Below, in pieces: positions 38,596 to 48,621 of a DNA stretch of 64,000 nt. Below the pieces are notes generated by a model. It saw nothing but the letters and a program-made list of their open reading frames with translations. It ran no database searches and was not told the origin of the DNA. Origin of the DNA: Phyllobacteriaceae bacterium. GTDB taxonomy: Bacteria; Pseudomonadota; Alphaproteobacteria; Rhizobiales; Rhizobiaceae. Each line of letters starts with the position of its first letter. The first letter of the stretch is position 1. The stretch lies in contig PAPF01000011.1 of the NCBI GenBank assembly GCA_002708825.1, positions 10,043-74,042 on the forward strand, read 5' to 3'. A program made the position numbers and the translations under genes.

Positions 38596-40455
38596 ATGAC
38601 GACAATGACACCGAACCATCAGCCCTTTGCCCTATCCAATGAAACGATGGCCGCCTCGGAGCACGAAACGCTCGGCACGCTGCCGGAGTGGAACCTGGCG
38701 GACCTCTACCCGGCGATGGACAGCCCCGCGCTTGCCCGCGACCTGGAGCGCGCGGCCGCCGAGGCGCAGGCCTTCGAGGCACGCTGGAAGGGGAGGCTCG
38801 ACGAGGCGGCCGGAAAGACCGGCGAAGAAGGGCTCGGCGCAGCGATCAGTGCCTATGAGGCACTGGAGGAACTGATGGGCCGCATCATGTCCTATGCCGG
38901 GCTGGTCTATACGGGCGACACGTCCGACCCGAAGCGTGCGAAGTTCTATGGCGACCTTTCGCAGAAGATCACGGATGCATCGACGCATCTGCTGTTCTTC
39001 GCGCTGGAACTGAACCGCATCGCGGACGAGCGCATGGAAGCCGCGCTCACCGCGGACGTAGCCTTCGCCCGCTACCGCCCATGGGTGACGGACCTGCGCA
39101 AGGACCGGCCCTACCAGCTCGAGGATCGCGTCGAGCAGCTTTTCCACGAGAAGTCGCTGACCGGCCATGGTGCCTGGAACCGCCTTTTCGACGAGACGAT
39201 CACGGCGCTGCGCTTCACGATCGACGGCGAGGACCTGCCGATCGAACCCACGCTCAACCGCATGCAGGACGCCGATCCGGACGTGCGCCGCAAGGCAGCC
39301 GAAGCCGTGGCGACTACGCTCGGCGCCCATGCCCGCACCTTCACGCTGATCACCAACACGCTGGCCAAGGACAAGGAAATCTCCGACCGCTGGCGCGGTT
39401 TCCAGGACATTGCCGACAACCGGCATCTGGCCAACCGCGTCGAGCGCGAGGTGGTCGATGCGCTGGCGAAAGCCGTGCGCGAGGCCTATCCGCGCATTTC
39501 GCACCGCTATTACGCCATGAAGGCGAAGTGGCTGGGCATGGAAAAGCTGAACCACTGGGACCGGCTGGCGCCGCTGCCGGAAACGCCGAAGGCGGTGATT
39601 CCCTGGGAGCGTGCGCGCCAGACCGTGCTGGATGCCTATGGCGGCTTCGCCCCCGAGATGGCCGAGATCGCCGCGCGTTTCTTCGACCGGAACTGGATCG
39701 ATGCGCCGGCCCGGCCGGGCAAGTCGCCCGGCGCCTTTGCCCACCCGACGGTTCCCTCCGTCCACCCCTACGTGCTGCTCAACTACCAAGGCAAGCCGCG
39801 TGACGTAATGACGCTGGCCCATGAACTGGGGCACGGCGTGCACCAGGTGCTGGCCGGCGAACAGGGCGCGCTGATGGCCTCGACGCCGCTGACGCTGGCG
39901 GAGACGGCCTCGGTCTTCGGCGAGATGCTGACCTTCCGGTCGCTGCTCGACGCGACTGCCGACAGGCGCGAGCGCAAGGCCATGCTGGCCCAGAAGGTGG
40001 AGGACATGATCGGCACCGTGGTGCGCCAGATCGCCTTCTACGAGTTCGAGCGCAAGGTCCATGCCGCCCGCCGCGACGGCGAACTGACCAGCGAGGAGAT
40101 CGGCCGGTTCTGGCTCGACGTGCAGGCCGAGAGCCTCGGTCCGTCCGTCGTGCTGCAAGAGGGCTACGAGACCTTCTGGTCCTACGTGCCCCACTTCATC
40201 CATTCGCCCTTCTACGTCTACGCCTATGCCTTCGGCGACTGCCTGGTGAACTCGCTCTATGCGGTCTACCAGAATGCCGAGAGCGGCTTTCAGCAGAAAT
40301 ATTTCGACATGCTGCGCGCTGGCGGCACCAAGCATCATTCCGAACTGCTGGCGCCGTTCGGGCTGGACGCTTCCGATCCGGGCTTCTGGAAGAAGGGCCT
40401 GTCGGTGATCGAAGGGCTTATCGACGAACTTGAAAGAACGGACGCCCAAGGCTGA
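38596..40455 (+). CDS. pepF: Oligoendopeptidase F, M3 family
   Basis: About 619 residues. A zinc metallopeptidase cutting short peptides in the cytosol: motif H409-E-L-G-H413 with downstream glutamate in TLAETASVFGE. N-terminal segment GTLPEWNLADLYPAMDSP and C-terminal FHIHSPFYVYAYAFGD-like (HFIHSPFYVYAYAFG) regions match PepF/PepB. The ATG at 38596 (AGGACATTC before it) is preferred; 38548 is also in frame. It diverges from the sigma-54 regulator. Confidence 0.93.
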   Translation: MTTMTPNHQPFALSNETMAASEHETLGTLPEWNLADLYPAMDSPALARDLERAAAEAQAFEARWKGRLDEAAGKTGEEGLGAAISAYEALEELMGRIMSYAGLVYTGDTSDPKRAKFYGDLSQKITDASTHLLFFALELNRIADERMEAALTADVAFARYRPWVTDLRKDRPYQLEDRVEQLFHEKSLTGHGAWNRLFDETITALRFTIDGEDLPIEPTLNRMQDADPDVRRKAAEAVATTLGAHARTFTLITNTLAKDKEISDRWRGFQDIADNRHLANRVEREVVDALAKAVREAYPRISHRYYAMKAKWLGMEKLNHWDRLAPLPETPKAVIPWERARQTVLDAYGGFAPEMAEIAARFFDRNWIDAPARPGKSPGAFAHPTVPSVHPYVLLNYQGKPRDVMTLAHELGHGVHQVLAGEQGALMASTPLTLAETASVFGEMLTFRSLLDATADRRERKAMLAQKVEDMIGTVVRQIAFYEFERKVHAARRDGELTSEEIGRFWLDVQAESLGPSVVLQEGYETFWSYVPHFIHSPFYVYAYAFGDCLVNSLYAVYQNAESGFQQKYFDMLRAGGTKHHSELLAPFGLDASDPGFWKKGLSVIEGLIDELERTDAQG

Positions 40456-40536
40456 TCGTCAGGGGCGCGCCGAGGTGCGGCGATCGGGGGAGGGCGTGAA
40501 GCGCGCTTTCCGGGCCGGACAGAGGCGACGCCGCCT

Positions 40537-41184
40537 TCATCCCCTCGCGAGCGCTGCCGCCTCGCGCGCCAGGGCCGTGATCGCGTCCCAGTCCTCCTTG
40601 TCGACGAGATCATCGGGGGCGACCCAGGATCCGCCGACGCAGACGACATTGGAAAGCGAGAGGTATTGCGGCGCATTGGCCGGCGACACCCCGCCTGTGG
40701 GGCAGAAGCGAATGCCTGCCAGCGGCGAGGCAAGGGCCTTGAGATAGGCGATGCCGCCCGACTGTTCGGCTGGAAAGAACTTCAGGACCGAATAGCCTTC
40801 CTCGCGCATGGACATGATCTCGGACGGCGTCGAGGCGCCGGGAAGGAACGGCACCTGTCCGGCGCGGGCCGCATCGAGCAGTTCGATCGTGGTGCCGGGG
40901 CTGACGATGAAGCGGGCGCCCGCGGCTGCGGTCTTGTCGAACTGGCTCGCAGTGAGGATGGTTCCCGCGCCGACGATGGCCTCGGGCACCTCGTCGATGA
41001 CGATGCGGATGGCGTCGAGGGCTTCCGGCGTGCGCAGGGTGATCTCGATGGCGGGAAGCCCGCCGGCGGCAAGCGCGCGCGCCAGGGGTGCGGCCTTCGA
41101 CAGGTCGGCAATCCTGATCACGGGGATCACGGGCTGCGCCTCGAGGATGGAGAGCAGGAGCTCGGTCTTCTTCTGATGCGCCAT
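40537..41184 (-). CDS. eda: KDPG/KHG aldolase
   Basis: 215 residues, a homotrimeric class I aldolase splitting 2-keto-3-deoxy-6-phosphogluconate to pyruvate and glyceraldehyde-3-phosphate (Entner-Doudoroff). Catalytic E47 and R51 (AIEITLRT), and Schiff-base K135 in SVLKFFPAE; GAGT at 72-75 and PTGGV near 163 are substrate-binding loops. The partner edd is not in the window. Confidence 0.93.
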   Translation of the reverse strand: MAHQKKTELLLSILEAQPVIPVIRIADLSKAAPLARALAAGGLPAIEITLRTPEALDAIRIVIDEVPEAIVGAGTILTASQFDKTAAAGARFIVSPGTTIELLDAARAGQVPFLPGASTPSEIMSMREEGYSVLKFFPAEQSGGIAYLKALASPLAGIRFCPTGGVSPANAPQYLSLSNVVCVGGSWVAPDDLVDKEDWDAITALAREAAALARG

Positions 41185-41249
41185 GGCTGGGACTCCCGTG
41201 AGCGGTATTCAATCGATTTAACAGCGGAAGCACCGCGTGTCCATGACCC

Positions 41250-42134
41250 TTAGCCTGTGATTGGCAAACGCGCCAGCCATGACCGGAGCCGGCGCCAGAG
41301 TTTCGTCCAGGGACCGGCCGCATCCATCGCCTCGCGCGTCATGGGCCCTGCCAGCCCGTCGGCGGGCAGGCCGTGATCGCGCTGGAAGGCAGCGACCGCG
41401 CGCCGGGTGTTCGAACCATACACGCCATCGGCGGCCAGCGGATAGCCCAGGGACGAGAGGCGGCGCTGGAGGGCGGCGACGGCGGCACCGCGCGCACCTT
41501 CGCCAAGGACGGCGGTGCCCGCCTTCTCTGCGGCATCACCGGGCAAGTCCAACCCGGCATAGCGCTCATAGGCGCGTGCAAGGCGCGCGTCGTAAGCGTT
41601 TTTTCCATACGCCGGGCCGTTGTAGCGGCGTGCGAACGTCTGCCAGTCCTGCTCGGCCAGCGCCCTGGAAAGTCCCGCCTTGGCGATGAAGGCGAGCATC
41701 AGCCGGACCTGGCCTTCCACGCCGGAACGGGCCTCCGCGACCAGGGCATCGACGCTCTCATAACCGAGCCAGGACCAGTTTGCGCCCATGACCTGGCCCA
41801 CGCCCCACGAACAGCTTTCGCGCGCGGTCCGGCTGTCGATCGCCTCTGCGCGGGCAAGCAGGGCGTAGCGCGCGGCCTGCGAGGCCGGGTTGGGTATCCG
41901 GCCGGGCTGCGGATGGGCCAGGCCCTGGGCACGGGCGAGTGCGCGCCTTTCGCCGGAAAGCCGCCGGTCGAAATAATGGCCCTCGAAGCGGATCAGCGGC
42001 TCCTGTTCTCCTGCCACGTCGGCAAACAGCCGGCCGCCGCTTTCCACCTCGACGACGGCGAGGATGGCCGCAGGTTCAAAACCGTGCGCGATGGCAAGAC
42101 GGGCAATCGGTTCCGAAAGGTGACGGGCAATCAT
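41250..42134 (-). CDS. N-acetylmuramidase (DUF3380) endolysin-like protein with peptidoglycan-binding domain
   Basis: 294 residues. The N-terminal muramidase domain (about 1-180) has the probable catalytic E31 in VVEVESGGRLF, FEGHYFDRRL, and QVMGANWSWLGYESVDAL; this is DUF3380, widespread in phage endolysins. A peptidoglycan-binding type 1 domain follows (about 205-265, LQRRLSSLGYPLAADGVYGSNTRRAVAAFQ). No signal peptide is visible, and no holin or phage gene adjoins. It is likely a domesticated phage or gene-transfer-agent-type lysin. Confidence 0.8.
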   Translation of the reverse strand: MIARHLSEPIARLAIAHGFEPAAILAVVEVESGGRLFADVAGEQEPLIRFEGHYFDRRLSGERRALARAQGLAHPQPGRIPNPASQAARYALLARAEAIDSRTARESCSWGVGQVMGANWSWLGYESVDALVAEARSGVEGQVRLMLAFIAKAGLSRALAEQDWQTFARRYNGPAYGKNAYDARLARAYERYAGLDLPGDAAEKAGTAVLGEGARGAAVAALQRRLSSLGYPLAADGVYGSNTRRAVAAFQRDHGLPADGLAGPMTREAMDAAGPWTKLWRRLRSWLARLPITG

Positions 42135-42255
42135 GGCATGGCCTCCGGGCAGGATCGGCCCGCAGTATCGCCGGGCGCACGGCAAGGGTGGACAAATGCC
42201 GTCCCGAACGTGGCCGGCCTTGCCAAGGGCCTGCCCGCGGGGCTAATCGGCGATC

Positions 42256-43182
42256 ATGACACAGCCTGACGCATCCCTGCCCGTCAAGGTGGCCGCGCTC
42301 TATCGCTTCTGCCGTCTGCCGGACTTCGCCGATCTGCGCGCGCCCTTGCTCGGCCTGTGCGAAGACCTTGCCATCAAGGGCACGCTCCTGCTGGCCCAAG
42401 AGGGCATCAACGGCACCGTGGCGGGCAGCGACGAGGCGATCGACAGGCTGGTCGCCTGGCTCACGGACAGGCCGGACTTCCAGGGCATGGAACTGAAATT
42501 CTCGCGCGCCGCGACGATGCCCTTCCACCGCATGAAGGTACGGTTGAAAAAGGAAATCGTCACCATGGGCGTGACCGGAATCGACCCTTTGTCGGATGCG
42601 GGCGCCTATGTCGAGCCGGCGGCGTGGAACGACCTGATTTCCGATCCGGAAACGATCATCGTGGACACGCGCAACGACTACGAGGTGGCACTCGGCACGT
42701 TTCGCGGCGCCATCGACCCGAAGACAACGACCTTCCGGGAGTTCCCGGACTGGGTGGCGCGCAACCACAACCGGCTTTCCGGCCGCAAGGTGGCGATGTT
42801 CTGCACCGGGGGCATACGCTGCGAGAAGGCGACGGCCTATGTCCGCTCGCTGGGGATCGGCGAGGTCTACCATCTCAAGGGCGGCATCCTGCGATACCTG
42901 GAGGACGTGCCGGCGGAGGAGAGCCTGTGGGATGGCGAGTGCTTCGTCTTCGACGAGCGCGTCTCGGTGGGGCACGGCCTGGAAACGGGCAATGCCACGC
43001 TGTGCCGGGCATGCCGGCACCCGCTGACGCCAGCGGAACGGGCCTCGCCGGCCTTCGAGGAAGGCGTGTCATGCCCGCATTGCATCGCAGAGCGCAGCGA
43101 CGCGGACCGCAAGCGCTACGCTGACAGGCAACGCCAGGTCGAACTCGCCGAGCGGCGCGGCAAACGCCATATCGGCAGTTGA
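42256..43182 (+). CDS. trhO: tRNA uridine-34 hydroxylase, rhodanese family
   Basis: 308 residues, formerly UPF0176/YceA. Adds the 5-hydroxyl of ho5U34 in tRNAs with O2. An N-terminal acylphosphatase-like domain ([26 protein letters not shown]) is followed by a rhodanese domain ([26 protein letters not shown]) with active-site C183 in [12 protein letters not shown], and a C-terminal cysteine-rich extension ([12 protein letters not shown]). Length is normal. Confidence 0.93.
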   Translation: MTQPDASLPVKVAALYRFCRLPDFADLRAPLLGLCEDLAIKGTLLLAQEGINGTVAGSDEAIDRLVAWLTDRPDFQGMELKFSRAATMPFHRMKVRLKKEIVTMGVTGIDPLSDAGAYVEPAAWNDLISDPETIIVDTRNDYEVALGTFRGAIDPKTTTFREFPDWVARNHNRLSGRKVAMFCTGGIRCEKATAYVRSLGIGEVYHLKGGILRYLEDVPAEESLWDGECFVFDERVSVGHGLETGNATLCRACRHPLTPAERASPAFEEGVSCPHCIAERSDADRKRYADRQRQVELAERRGKRHIGS

Positions 43183-43286
43183 ATTCCAGTATTCCGGCAG
43201 AATATGTGCTTGTCGTCATTGCAACGCCATGTGCGGCTGCCTACCTGCTTGCAAGCACGATTCCAGTGTCCACAGGAGGCCCGTTC

Positions 43287-43985
43287 ATGTTCGATCCCAA
43301 GAAGCTGCTGGGAGACCTGCTCAGCACCAACATTCCCGGCACGCAATCGACGATTGGCGACAAGGCCGGGCAGGCCCAGCAGATGGCCAAGGACAATCCG
43401 CTGGCTGCCGGCGCACTCGTGGCTGTCCTGCTTGGAACGGGTCCGGGGCGCGCGGTGACGGGCTCTGCTCTCAAGCTGGGCGGACTGGCGGCCGTGGCCG
43501 GCCTTGCCTACACCGCCTACAAGAACTACCAGAACGGCAACAAGCCCGGCGCCGAAGCCGCGGCGAAAGAGCCGGATCTTCTTCCGCCGCCGCTCGACAA
43601 CAGTTTCCATCCCTCCAACGCGCCGCAGGGTGAGGACGAGTTCGCGCTCGCTCTGGTTCGCGCCATGATCGCGGCGGCCAGGGCCGACGGCCATATCGAC
43701 GAGGGCGAGCGCCAGCGCATCCTCGAAAGGGCCACGCTGGCCGGCCTGGACGACGACACTGCCCGGTTCATCGAGGCGGAGCTGTCGCAACCGGTCGATC
43801 TGGACAATCTCGTCAAGGCCGCGACCACCGATGCGCAGAAGGTGGAGCTTTACACGGCCTCGCGGCTTGCCATCGAGCCGAAGACGCGCGCCGAGCGGGG
43901 CTATCTCGACATGCTTGCAGGACGTCTGGGCCTGCCGGACGCACTGGTCGAGCATGTCGAGGCGACCATCGCGGCACAGGCCTGA
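43287..43985 (+). CDS. DUF533 (TerB-like) inner-membrane-associated protein
   Basis: 232 residues. AGGAGG sits 8 nt before the ATG. The N-terminal half has glycine/alanine hydrophobic segments (PLAAGALVAVLLGTGPGRAV, GLAAVAGLAYTAYKNYQ). The C-terminal half (about 110-230) is a helical TerB-like domain with EDEFALALVRAMIAAARADGHIDEGERQRIL and EVELYTASRLAIEP-type residues (KVELYTASRLAIEPKTRAERGYLDMLA). DUF533 proteins are of unknown function, possibly stress or tellurite-like. Confidence 0.82.
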   Translation: MFDPKKLLGDLLSTNIPGTQSTIGDKAGQAQQMAKDNPLAAGALVAVLLGTGPGRAVTGSALKLGGLAAVAGLAYTAYKNYQNGNKPGAEAAAKEPDLLPPPLDNSFHPSNAPQGEDEFALALVRAMIAAARADGHIDEGERQRILERATLAGLDDDTARFIEAELSQPVDLDNLVKAATTDAQKVELYTASRLAIEPKTRAERGYLDMLAGRLGLPDALVEHVEATIAAQA

Positions 43986-44082
43986 CATCGTGCGCGCATG
44001 CATGGTGACCGGCGGCCGCGCATCCCTGGCCGCCGGCTTCATGGCGTCTTGACCATCGGGGCGCTTGTCCTGTTGATGGGGC

Positions 44083-45924
44083 ATGATCGCAAGAAGCACC
44101 AACGGCCAGACGGAAAGCGGATACCAGGTCGCGCGGCGTTACCGCTTTCGCGGTCGCGTGGTTCTTGCGGGCACCATCCTTGCCGCCGTGGTGCTCGGTC
44201 TCGTCTTCCAGCACCTTGCCGGGCGCAGCGCGCTGGCGGAAGTGCGCGCCTCCGCCGACGAGGCACTGGCGCTCCAGGCGGCGACCGTCACGGGCATCCT
44301 GGAGAAATACCGGCTGCTGCCGCCGCTTCTGTCGCGCCGGGAGGACATCGCGAAGCTGTTCGACCGCCCCTGGGCGCCTGACAATCGCGGCGAGGCGGCG
44401 CGCAAGGCCATCGAGATCGCCGGGTTCTCGGGCGCCAAGGACGTGGTCTTCGCCGACCGGGAGGGCCGCATCTTCGCTTCGGCAAGGGGCATCTACGACC
44501 GCAGTTCGGTACAGGAGACGACGCTGTTCGAGGCGGCGGGGCAGGGGCGGCTTGGCCGCGAGACCCGCTCGCTTGACGCCGACGAGCGCGCCTATGTCTT
44601 TGCCTCGGCGGTGCGGCGGGAAAGCGATGTGGCCGGGGTCATCGCCGTCTATGTCCGGTTCGACCAGATCGAGGCCACGTGGTCGCTCTCCGCCATGCCC
44701 ATCGTCGTGACGGGATCGGAAGGGCGCATCTTCCTCGGCAACCGCCCGGACTGGCAACTCAAGGCACTTCATGCCGGCGAGGAGCCGTTGCTGCGGCCGG
44801 CGGGCGGCGCAGCCGGGGACCTGTTCAGGACGCCGGAGGGGACCACGCTGGTGGAGGCGGTCCGGCATCTGCCGCTGCTGGACTGGCGGCTTCACGTGCT
44901 TGCCGATCATGCGCCGGTCAACGATGCGCGCTGGCAGGCCGGCATCATCGGCCTGCTGCTTGCCGCGCTGCTCGGCATCACCGGCTGGTTCACCGTGAAG
45001 CGCGCCGAGGCCGTGCACATGCGCATGCGCCGCGACAGGGCCAGCGCACTGCGGCTGGAACGGCTGGTGCGCGACCGCACGCGCGCGCTGTCGGATACCA
45101 ACGTGTCGCTGGCGCGCGAAGTGGAAGAGCGTGCCCGGGCCGAAGAGCAGTTGCGCCAGACGCAGAAGGAACTGGTGCAATCGGCCAAGCTGGCGGCGCT
45201 CGGCCAGATGTCGGCGACGCTCAGCCACGAATACAACCAGCCGCTGGCGGCCATCCGCACCTATGCCGACAATGCGCGCCAGTTCCTCGAACGGGGCCGG
45301 GACGACAAGGCGCGCGAGGCGCTGGGCCGGATCGCGGGTCTGACCGAGCGCATGTCGGAACTGTCGCGCACCCTGCTCGGCTTCGCGCGCAAGCCCGGCA
45401 CGGCGATCATGGAGGTGCGGCTGTCGGCAGTGATCGACGAGGCGCTGCTTCTTGCCGGTCCGCGGGCCAAGAAGGCCGGGGTGATTGTCCGCCGGGACGG
45501 CGTCGATCCGCGGATCAGGGTGCTGGGCGGGCGGGTCCGCCTGACGCAGGTCGTGGTCAATCTCGTCAACAATGCCATCGATGCGCTCACCGGGATCGGG
45601 GCGAAGGGACCGACCGACAATCCGGTCATCACGATCTCGGCGAAGGATGAAGGCGGCGACGTGCGCCTCGTCATCGCGGACAACGGGCCGGGCCTGGCGC
45701 CGGCCGAGCGCGAGACGGTCTTCGAGCCGTTCTATTCCACCAAGGGCGTCGGCGAGGGGATCGGCATCGGGCTTTCCATCGTCTACACGATCGTCAACGA
45801 ACTGGGCGGGCGCGTGGAAACGGGCGAAAGCGACACCGGCGGCGCACGCTTCGACGTGATCCTGCGGTCTGCCACCGGTGCCGGCGGGACCGTTTCCGGC
45901 GCATTGGAAGAAACGGGGGCGTGA
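44083..45924 (+). CDS. dctB: DctB-type C4-dicarboxylate sensor histidine kinase
   Basis: 613 residues. A first transmembrane helix (about 28-45), a periplasmic double-PAS ligand domain (about 46-280) and a second helix (about 285-305) are followed by a coiled-coil and kinase core: H-box LSHEYNQPLAAIRTYADNA with H382, N-box VNLVNNAIDAL, G1 IADNGPGLAP, and G2 GVGEGIGIGLSIV. The layout matches DctB, which senses succinate, malate or fumarate. dctD overlaps its stop (GTGA), so the two are co-translated. Confidence 0.9.
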   Translation: MIARSTNGQTESGYQVARRYRFRGRVVLAGTILAAVVLGLVFQHLAGRSALAEVRASADEALALQAATVTGILEKYRLLPPLLSRREDIAKLFDRPWAPDNRGEAARKAIEIAGFSGAKDVVFADREGRIFASARGIYDRSSVQETTLFEAAGQGRLGRETRSLDADERAYVFASAVRRESDVAGVIAVYVRFDQIEATWSLSAMPIVVTGSEGRIFLGNRPDWQLKALHAGEEPLLRPAGGAAGDLFRTPEGTTLVEAVRHLPLLDWRLHVLADHAPVNDARWQAGIIGLLLAALLGITGWFTVKRAEAVHMRMRRDRASALRLERLVRDRTRALSDTNVSLAREVEERARAEEQLRQTQKELVQSAKLAALGQMSATLSHEYNQPLAAIRTYADNARQFLERGRDDKAREALGRIAGLTERMSELSRTLLGFARKPGTAIMEVRLSAVIDEALLLAGPRAKKAGVIVRRDGVDPRIRVLGGRVRLTQVVVNLVNNAIDALTGIGAKGPTDNPVITISAKDEGGDVRLVIADNGPGLAPAERETVFEPFYSTKGVGEGIGIGLSIVYTIVNELGGRVETGESDTGGARFDVILRSATGAGGTVSGALEETGA

Positions 45925-45929
45925 GCGGA

Positions 45930-47279
45930 ATGGACGAGCCGGAAATCCTTCTGGTCGACGATGACGACGACCTGCGCCCGGCGCTGGTCCAGGGTCTGGA
46001 ACTCGACGGCTTCACGGTTCGCGCGCTTTCCCGCGCGGAAGGATCGCTGGAACATGTGACGCGCAATTTTCATGGCGTCATCGTTTCGGACATCCGCATG
46101 CCGGGCATGGACGGCATGGCGCTGATGCGGCGGGTCATGGAGATCGATCCGGCGCTGCCGGTCATCCTCATCACCGGCCATGGCGACGTGGCGCTGGCGG
46201 TCGAAGCCATGCGCGACGGCGCCTATGACTTCATCGAGAAGCCGTTTCCGGTGCAGCGGCTGACCGCGGTTGTCCGGCGCGGCGTGGAAAAACGGCGGCT
46301 GGTACTGGAAAACCGCCTGCTGCGCGAGACGCTCGATTCCTCGACCGACCTGGAAGCCAGGCTTGTCGGGCGCAACGGTGCCATCCGCCGGCTGCGCGAG
46401 GAAATCATGGCCGTTGCGGGAACCGATGCCGACGTGCTGGTGCTGGGCGAAACCGGGTCGGGCAAGGAGGTGGTGGCCCGGGCGCTGCACGATTTCAGCC
46501 CGCGCTCCGCCGGCAATTTCGTGGCCATCAACTGCGGTGCGCTGCCGGCCGAGATCATCGAAAGCGAGCTGTTCGGGCACGAGGCCGGCGCCTTTACCGG
46601 CGCCCAGAAACAGCGCATCGGCAAGCTGGAACATGCCAATGGCGGAACGGTGTTCCTCGACGAGATCGAATCCATGCCGCCGGACCTGCAGGTCAAGCTG
46701 CTGCGCGCCATCGAGCACCGCGCGATCGAGCGGCTCGGGTCCAACCGGTCGATCCCGCTCGACGTGCGCTTCGTGGCGGCTACGAAGGCAGACCTGGAGG
46801 CGGAGGGGCGGGCCGGGCGGTTCCGCACCGATCTCTATTACCGGCTCAACGTGATCACGCTGCGCATCCCGGCGCTCAGGGCGCGCAAGGACGACATCCC
46901 CCTCCTGTTTGCCCACCTGGCGCGCGAGGCGCGGGCGCGTTACCGGCGCGACATGCCGGATTTCACGCCGGCCCTGGAGGCCGAACTGATCGCCCATGAC
47001 TGGCCGGGCAATGTGCGCGAACTGCGCAATGTGGCGGATCGTTTCGTGCTCGGCCTGTGGCGCGGCTTCGACGGCCGCGCCGAAGCGTCCGACATGCCCG
47101 GCGGCGCGCTCGCCGACCGGGTCGCTGCCTTCGAGAAGGCCGTGATCGAGAGCGAACTGGACCGGCATGGCGGGCGCATGAAGGAAACCTACGAATCGCT
47201 CGGCCTGTCGCGCAAGGGTCTCTACGACAAGATCCGCCGGCTCGGCATCCGCACGGCCGACGCGGAAGAGGATGGGTAG
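45930..47279 (+). CDS. dctD: DctD-type sigma-54-dependent response regulator
   Basis: 449 residues from the ATG at 45930; a GTG at 45921 overlapping the dctB stop is an alternative. Receiver domain with D10-D13 and phosphoacceptor D54 (IVSDIRMPGMDG), AAA+ domain with Walker A GETGSGKE, GAFTGA for sigma-54 contact and GGTVFLDEI Walker B, then a Fis-type HTH. Phosphorylated by DctB it should activate the sigma-54 promoter 140 bp downstream. Confidence 0.9.
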   Translation: MDEPEILLVDDDDDLRPALVQGLELDGFTVRALSRAEGSLEHVTRNFHGVIVSDIRMPGMDGMALMRRVMEIDPALPVILITGHGDVALAVEAMRDGAYDFIEKPFPVQRLTAVVRRGVEKRRLVLENRLLRETLDSSTDLEARLVGRNGAIRRLREEIMAVAGTDADVLVLGETGSGKEVVARALHDFSPRSAGNFVAINCGALPAEIIESELFGHEAGAFTGAQKQRIGKLEHANGGTVFLDEIESMPPDLQVKLLRAIEHRAIERLGSNRSIPLDVRFVAATKADLEAEGRAGRFRTDLYYRLNVITLRIPALRARKDDIPLLFAHLAREARARYRRDMPDFTPALEAELIAHDWPGNVRELRNVADRFVLGLWRGFDGRAEASDMPGGALADRVAAFEKAVIESELDRHGGRMKETYESLGLSRKGLYDKIRRLGIRTADAEEDG

Positions 47280-47295
47280 AGAAATACCCATCCCG

Positions 47296-47310
47296 ACCCC
47301 CGCAAGGGGT
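47296..47310. promoter_or_regulatory. Candidate DctD upstream activator site
   Basis: A perfect dyad ACCCC-cgcaa-GGGGT lies about 110 bp upstream of the sigma-54 promoter, flanked by further CCC/GGGG half-sites to 47320. Position fits an enhancer site, but the known DctD consensus was not compared. Confidence 0.35.
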
Positions 47311-47421
47311 AGCCGGGGTAACACGGCGAGGCAGGCGCGCCCCGGCGGAAGGCCGTGGCGGGCAGGTTAACATCCTTTAACGTTTCATCTTTCCGGTCCC
47401 GTCTGGTTCGTGCGCAAGAAT

Positions 47422-47437
47422 TGGCACGCGGATTGCT
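47422..47437 (+). promoter_or_regulatory. Sigma-54 promoter of dctPQM
   Basis: TGGCACGCGGATTGCT matches the -24/-12 consensus TGGCAC-N5-TTGCW perfectly, GG at 47423-47424 and GC at 47435-47436. Transcription would start near 47448, 138 nt before dctP. No other sigma-54 site of this quality is seen nearby. Confidence 0.88.
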
Positions 47438-47585
47438 GATGAAAGGGCGGACGCGGGTCGCAAGGCCCGGCCGTCCGGGAGGACATCACTGACATCGTGC
47501 CCGTCGGATGACGGCCGGAGGCGGCCTTCCGGACCTGTGACCATCAGTTGCGGACAGCCTGTCCGCCATGAGGAGGATAATCGAC

Positions 47586-48596
47586 ATGAAGAAGCTACTC
47601 GGTGCCGTTTCGGCCCTCGCACTCACCTTTGCCGCCGGTCAGGCCATGGCCGACGAGACCGGCTGCGACAGCGGCGAAATGGTCATCAAGTTCTCCCACG
47701 TCGTGGCCGGCAGCGGCCATCCCAAGGGCGACGCCGCCACCATGCTGGCCGAGCGCGTCAACAAGGACATGGAAGGCAAGGCCTGCATGGAGGTCTTCCC
47801 GAACTCCACGCTGTTCGACGACGACAAGGTGATGGAAGCCCTGCTGCTTGGCGACGTCCAGCTTGCCGCGCCGTCGCTGTCGAAGTTCGAGGCCTACACG
47901 CTGAAGTACCGCCTGTTCGACCTGCCCTTCCTGTTCCAGGACCTGGACGCGGTTTCCGCTTTCGCCAATTCGGAGCAGGGCAAGGGCCTGCTGAAGGTCA
48001 TGGAGGAGAGCCAGGGCTATACCGGTCTGGGCTACTGGCTTTCGGGCATGAAGTATTTCTCGGCCAAGAAGCCGCTTCTGGTGCCGGCTGACGCCAACGG
48101 CCTGAAGTTCCGCGTGCAGACCTCCGACGTGGCCGTGGCCATGATCGAGGCCATGGGCGCCTCGGCGCAGAAGCTGGCCTTCAAGGAAGTCTACGGCGCG
48201 CTGCAGACGGGCGTGGTGGACGGCCAGGAAAACTCCTGGTGCAACATCTACACCCAGAAGTTCTTCGAGGTGCAGGACGGCATCACCGAGACCAACCACC
48301 AGTCGCTGGCCTACCTGCTGGTCACCTCCACCGAATGGCTGAACGGCCTGGACGAGGACGTGCGCACGCAGTTCGTGTCGATCGTCGATGACGTGACCAA
48401 CGCGGCCAACAAGGCGGCCGGCGAGAAGGAAGCGGAGTGCCGCCAGAACATCCTGGATGCCGGCGGCACCATCCGCGAGCTTTCCCCCGAACAGCGCACC
48501 CAGTGGGTTTCGACCATGAAGCCGGTCTGGGACAAGTTCGAGGGCGACATCGGCAAGGACCTGATCGAAGCCGCCGCTTCGCATTCGGGTTCGTAA
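47586..48596 (+). CDS. dctP: TRAP transporter dicarboxylate-binding protein
   Basis: 336 residues with a signal peptide (about 1-23, QAMA). TRAP substrate-binding signatures: IKFSHVVAGSGHPKGDAATMLAERVNKDMEGKACMEVFPNSTLFDDDKVMEALLLGDVQ, LKFRVQTSDVAVAMIEAMGASAQKLAFKEVYGALQTGVVDGQENSWCNI. R-x-Q-T-S and QEN match DctP. AGGAGG lies 10 nt before the ATG. It carries the periplasmic substrate to the DctQM membrane parts. Six cysteines are unusual but not conserved motifs. Confidence 0.92.
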   Translation: MKKLLGAVSALALTFAAGQAMADETGCDSGEMVIKFSHVVAGSGHPKGDAATMLAERVNKDMEGKACMEVFPNSTLFDDDKVMEALLLGDVQLAAPSLSKFEAYTLKYRLFDLPFLFQDLDAVSAFANSEQGKGLLKVMEESQGYTGLGYWLSGMKYFSAKKPLLVPADANGLKFRVQTSDVAVAMIEAMGASAQKLAFKEVYGALQTGVVDGQENSWCNIYTQKFFEVQDGITETNHQSLAYLLVTSTEWLNGLDEDVRTQFVSIVDDVTNAANKAAGEKEAECRQNILDAGGTIRELSPEQRTQWVSTMKPVWDKFEGDIGKDLIEAAASHSGS

Positions 48597-48621
48597 GGGC
48601 CGGCCAGCCACAACCTGCCGT

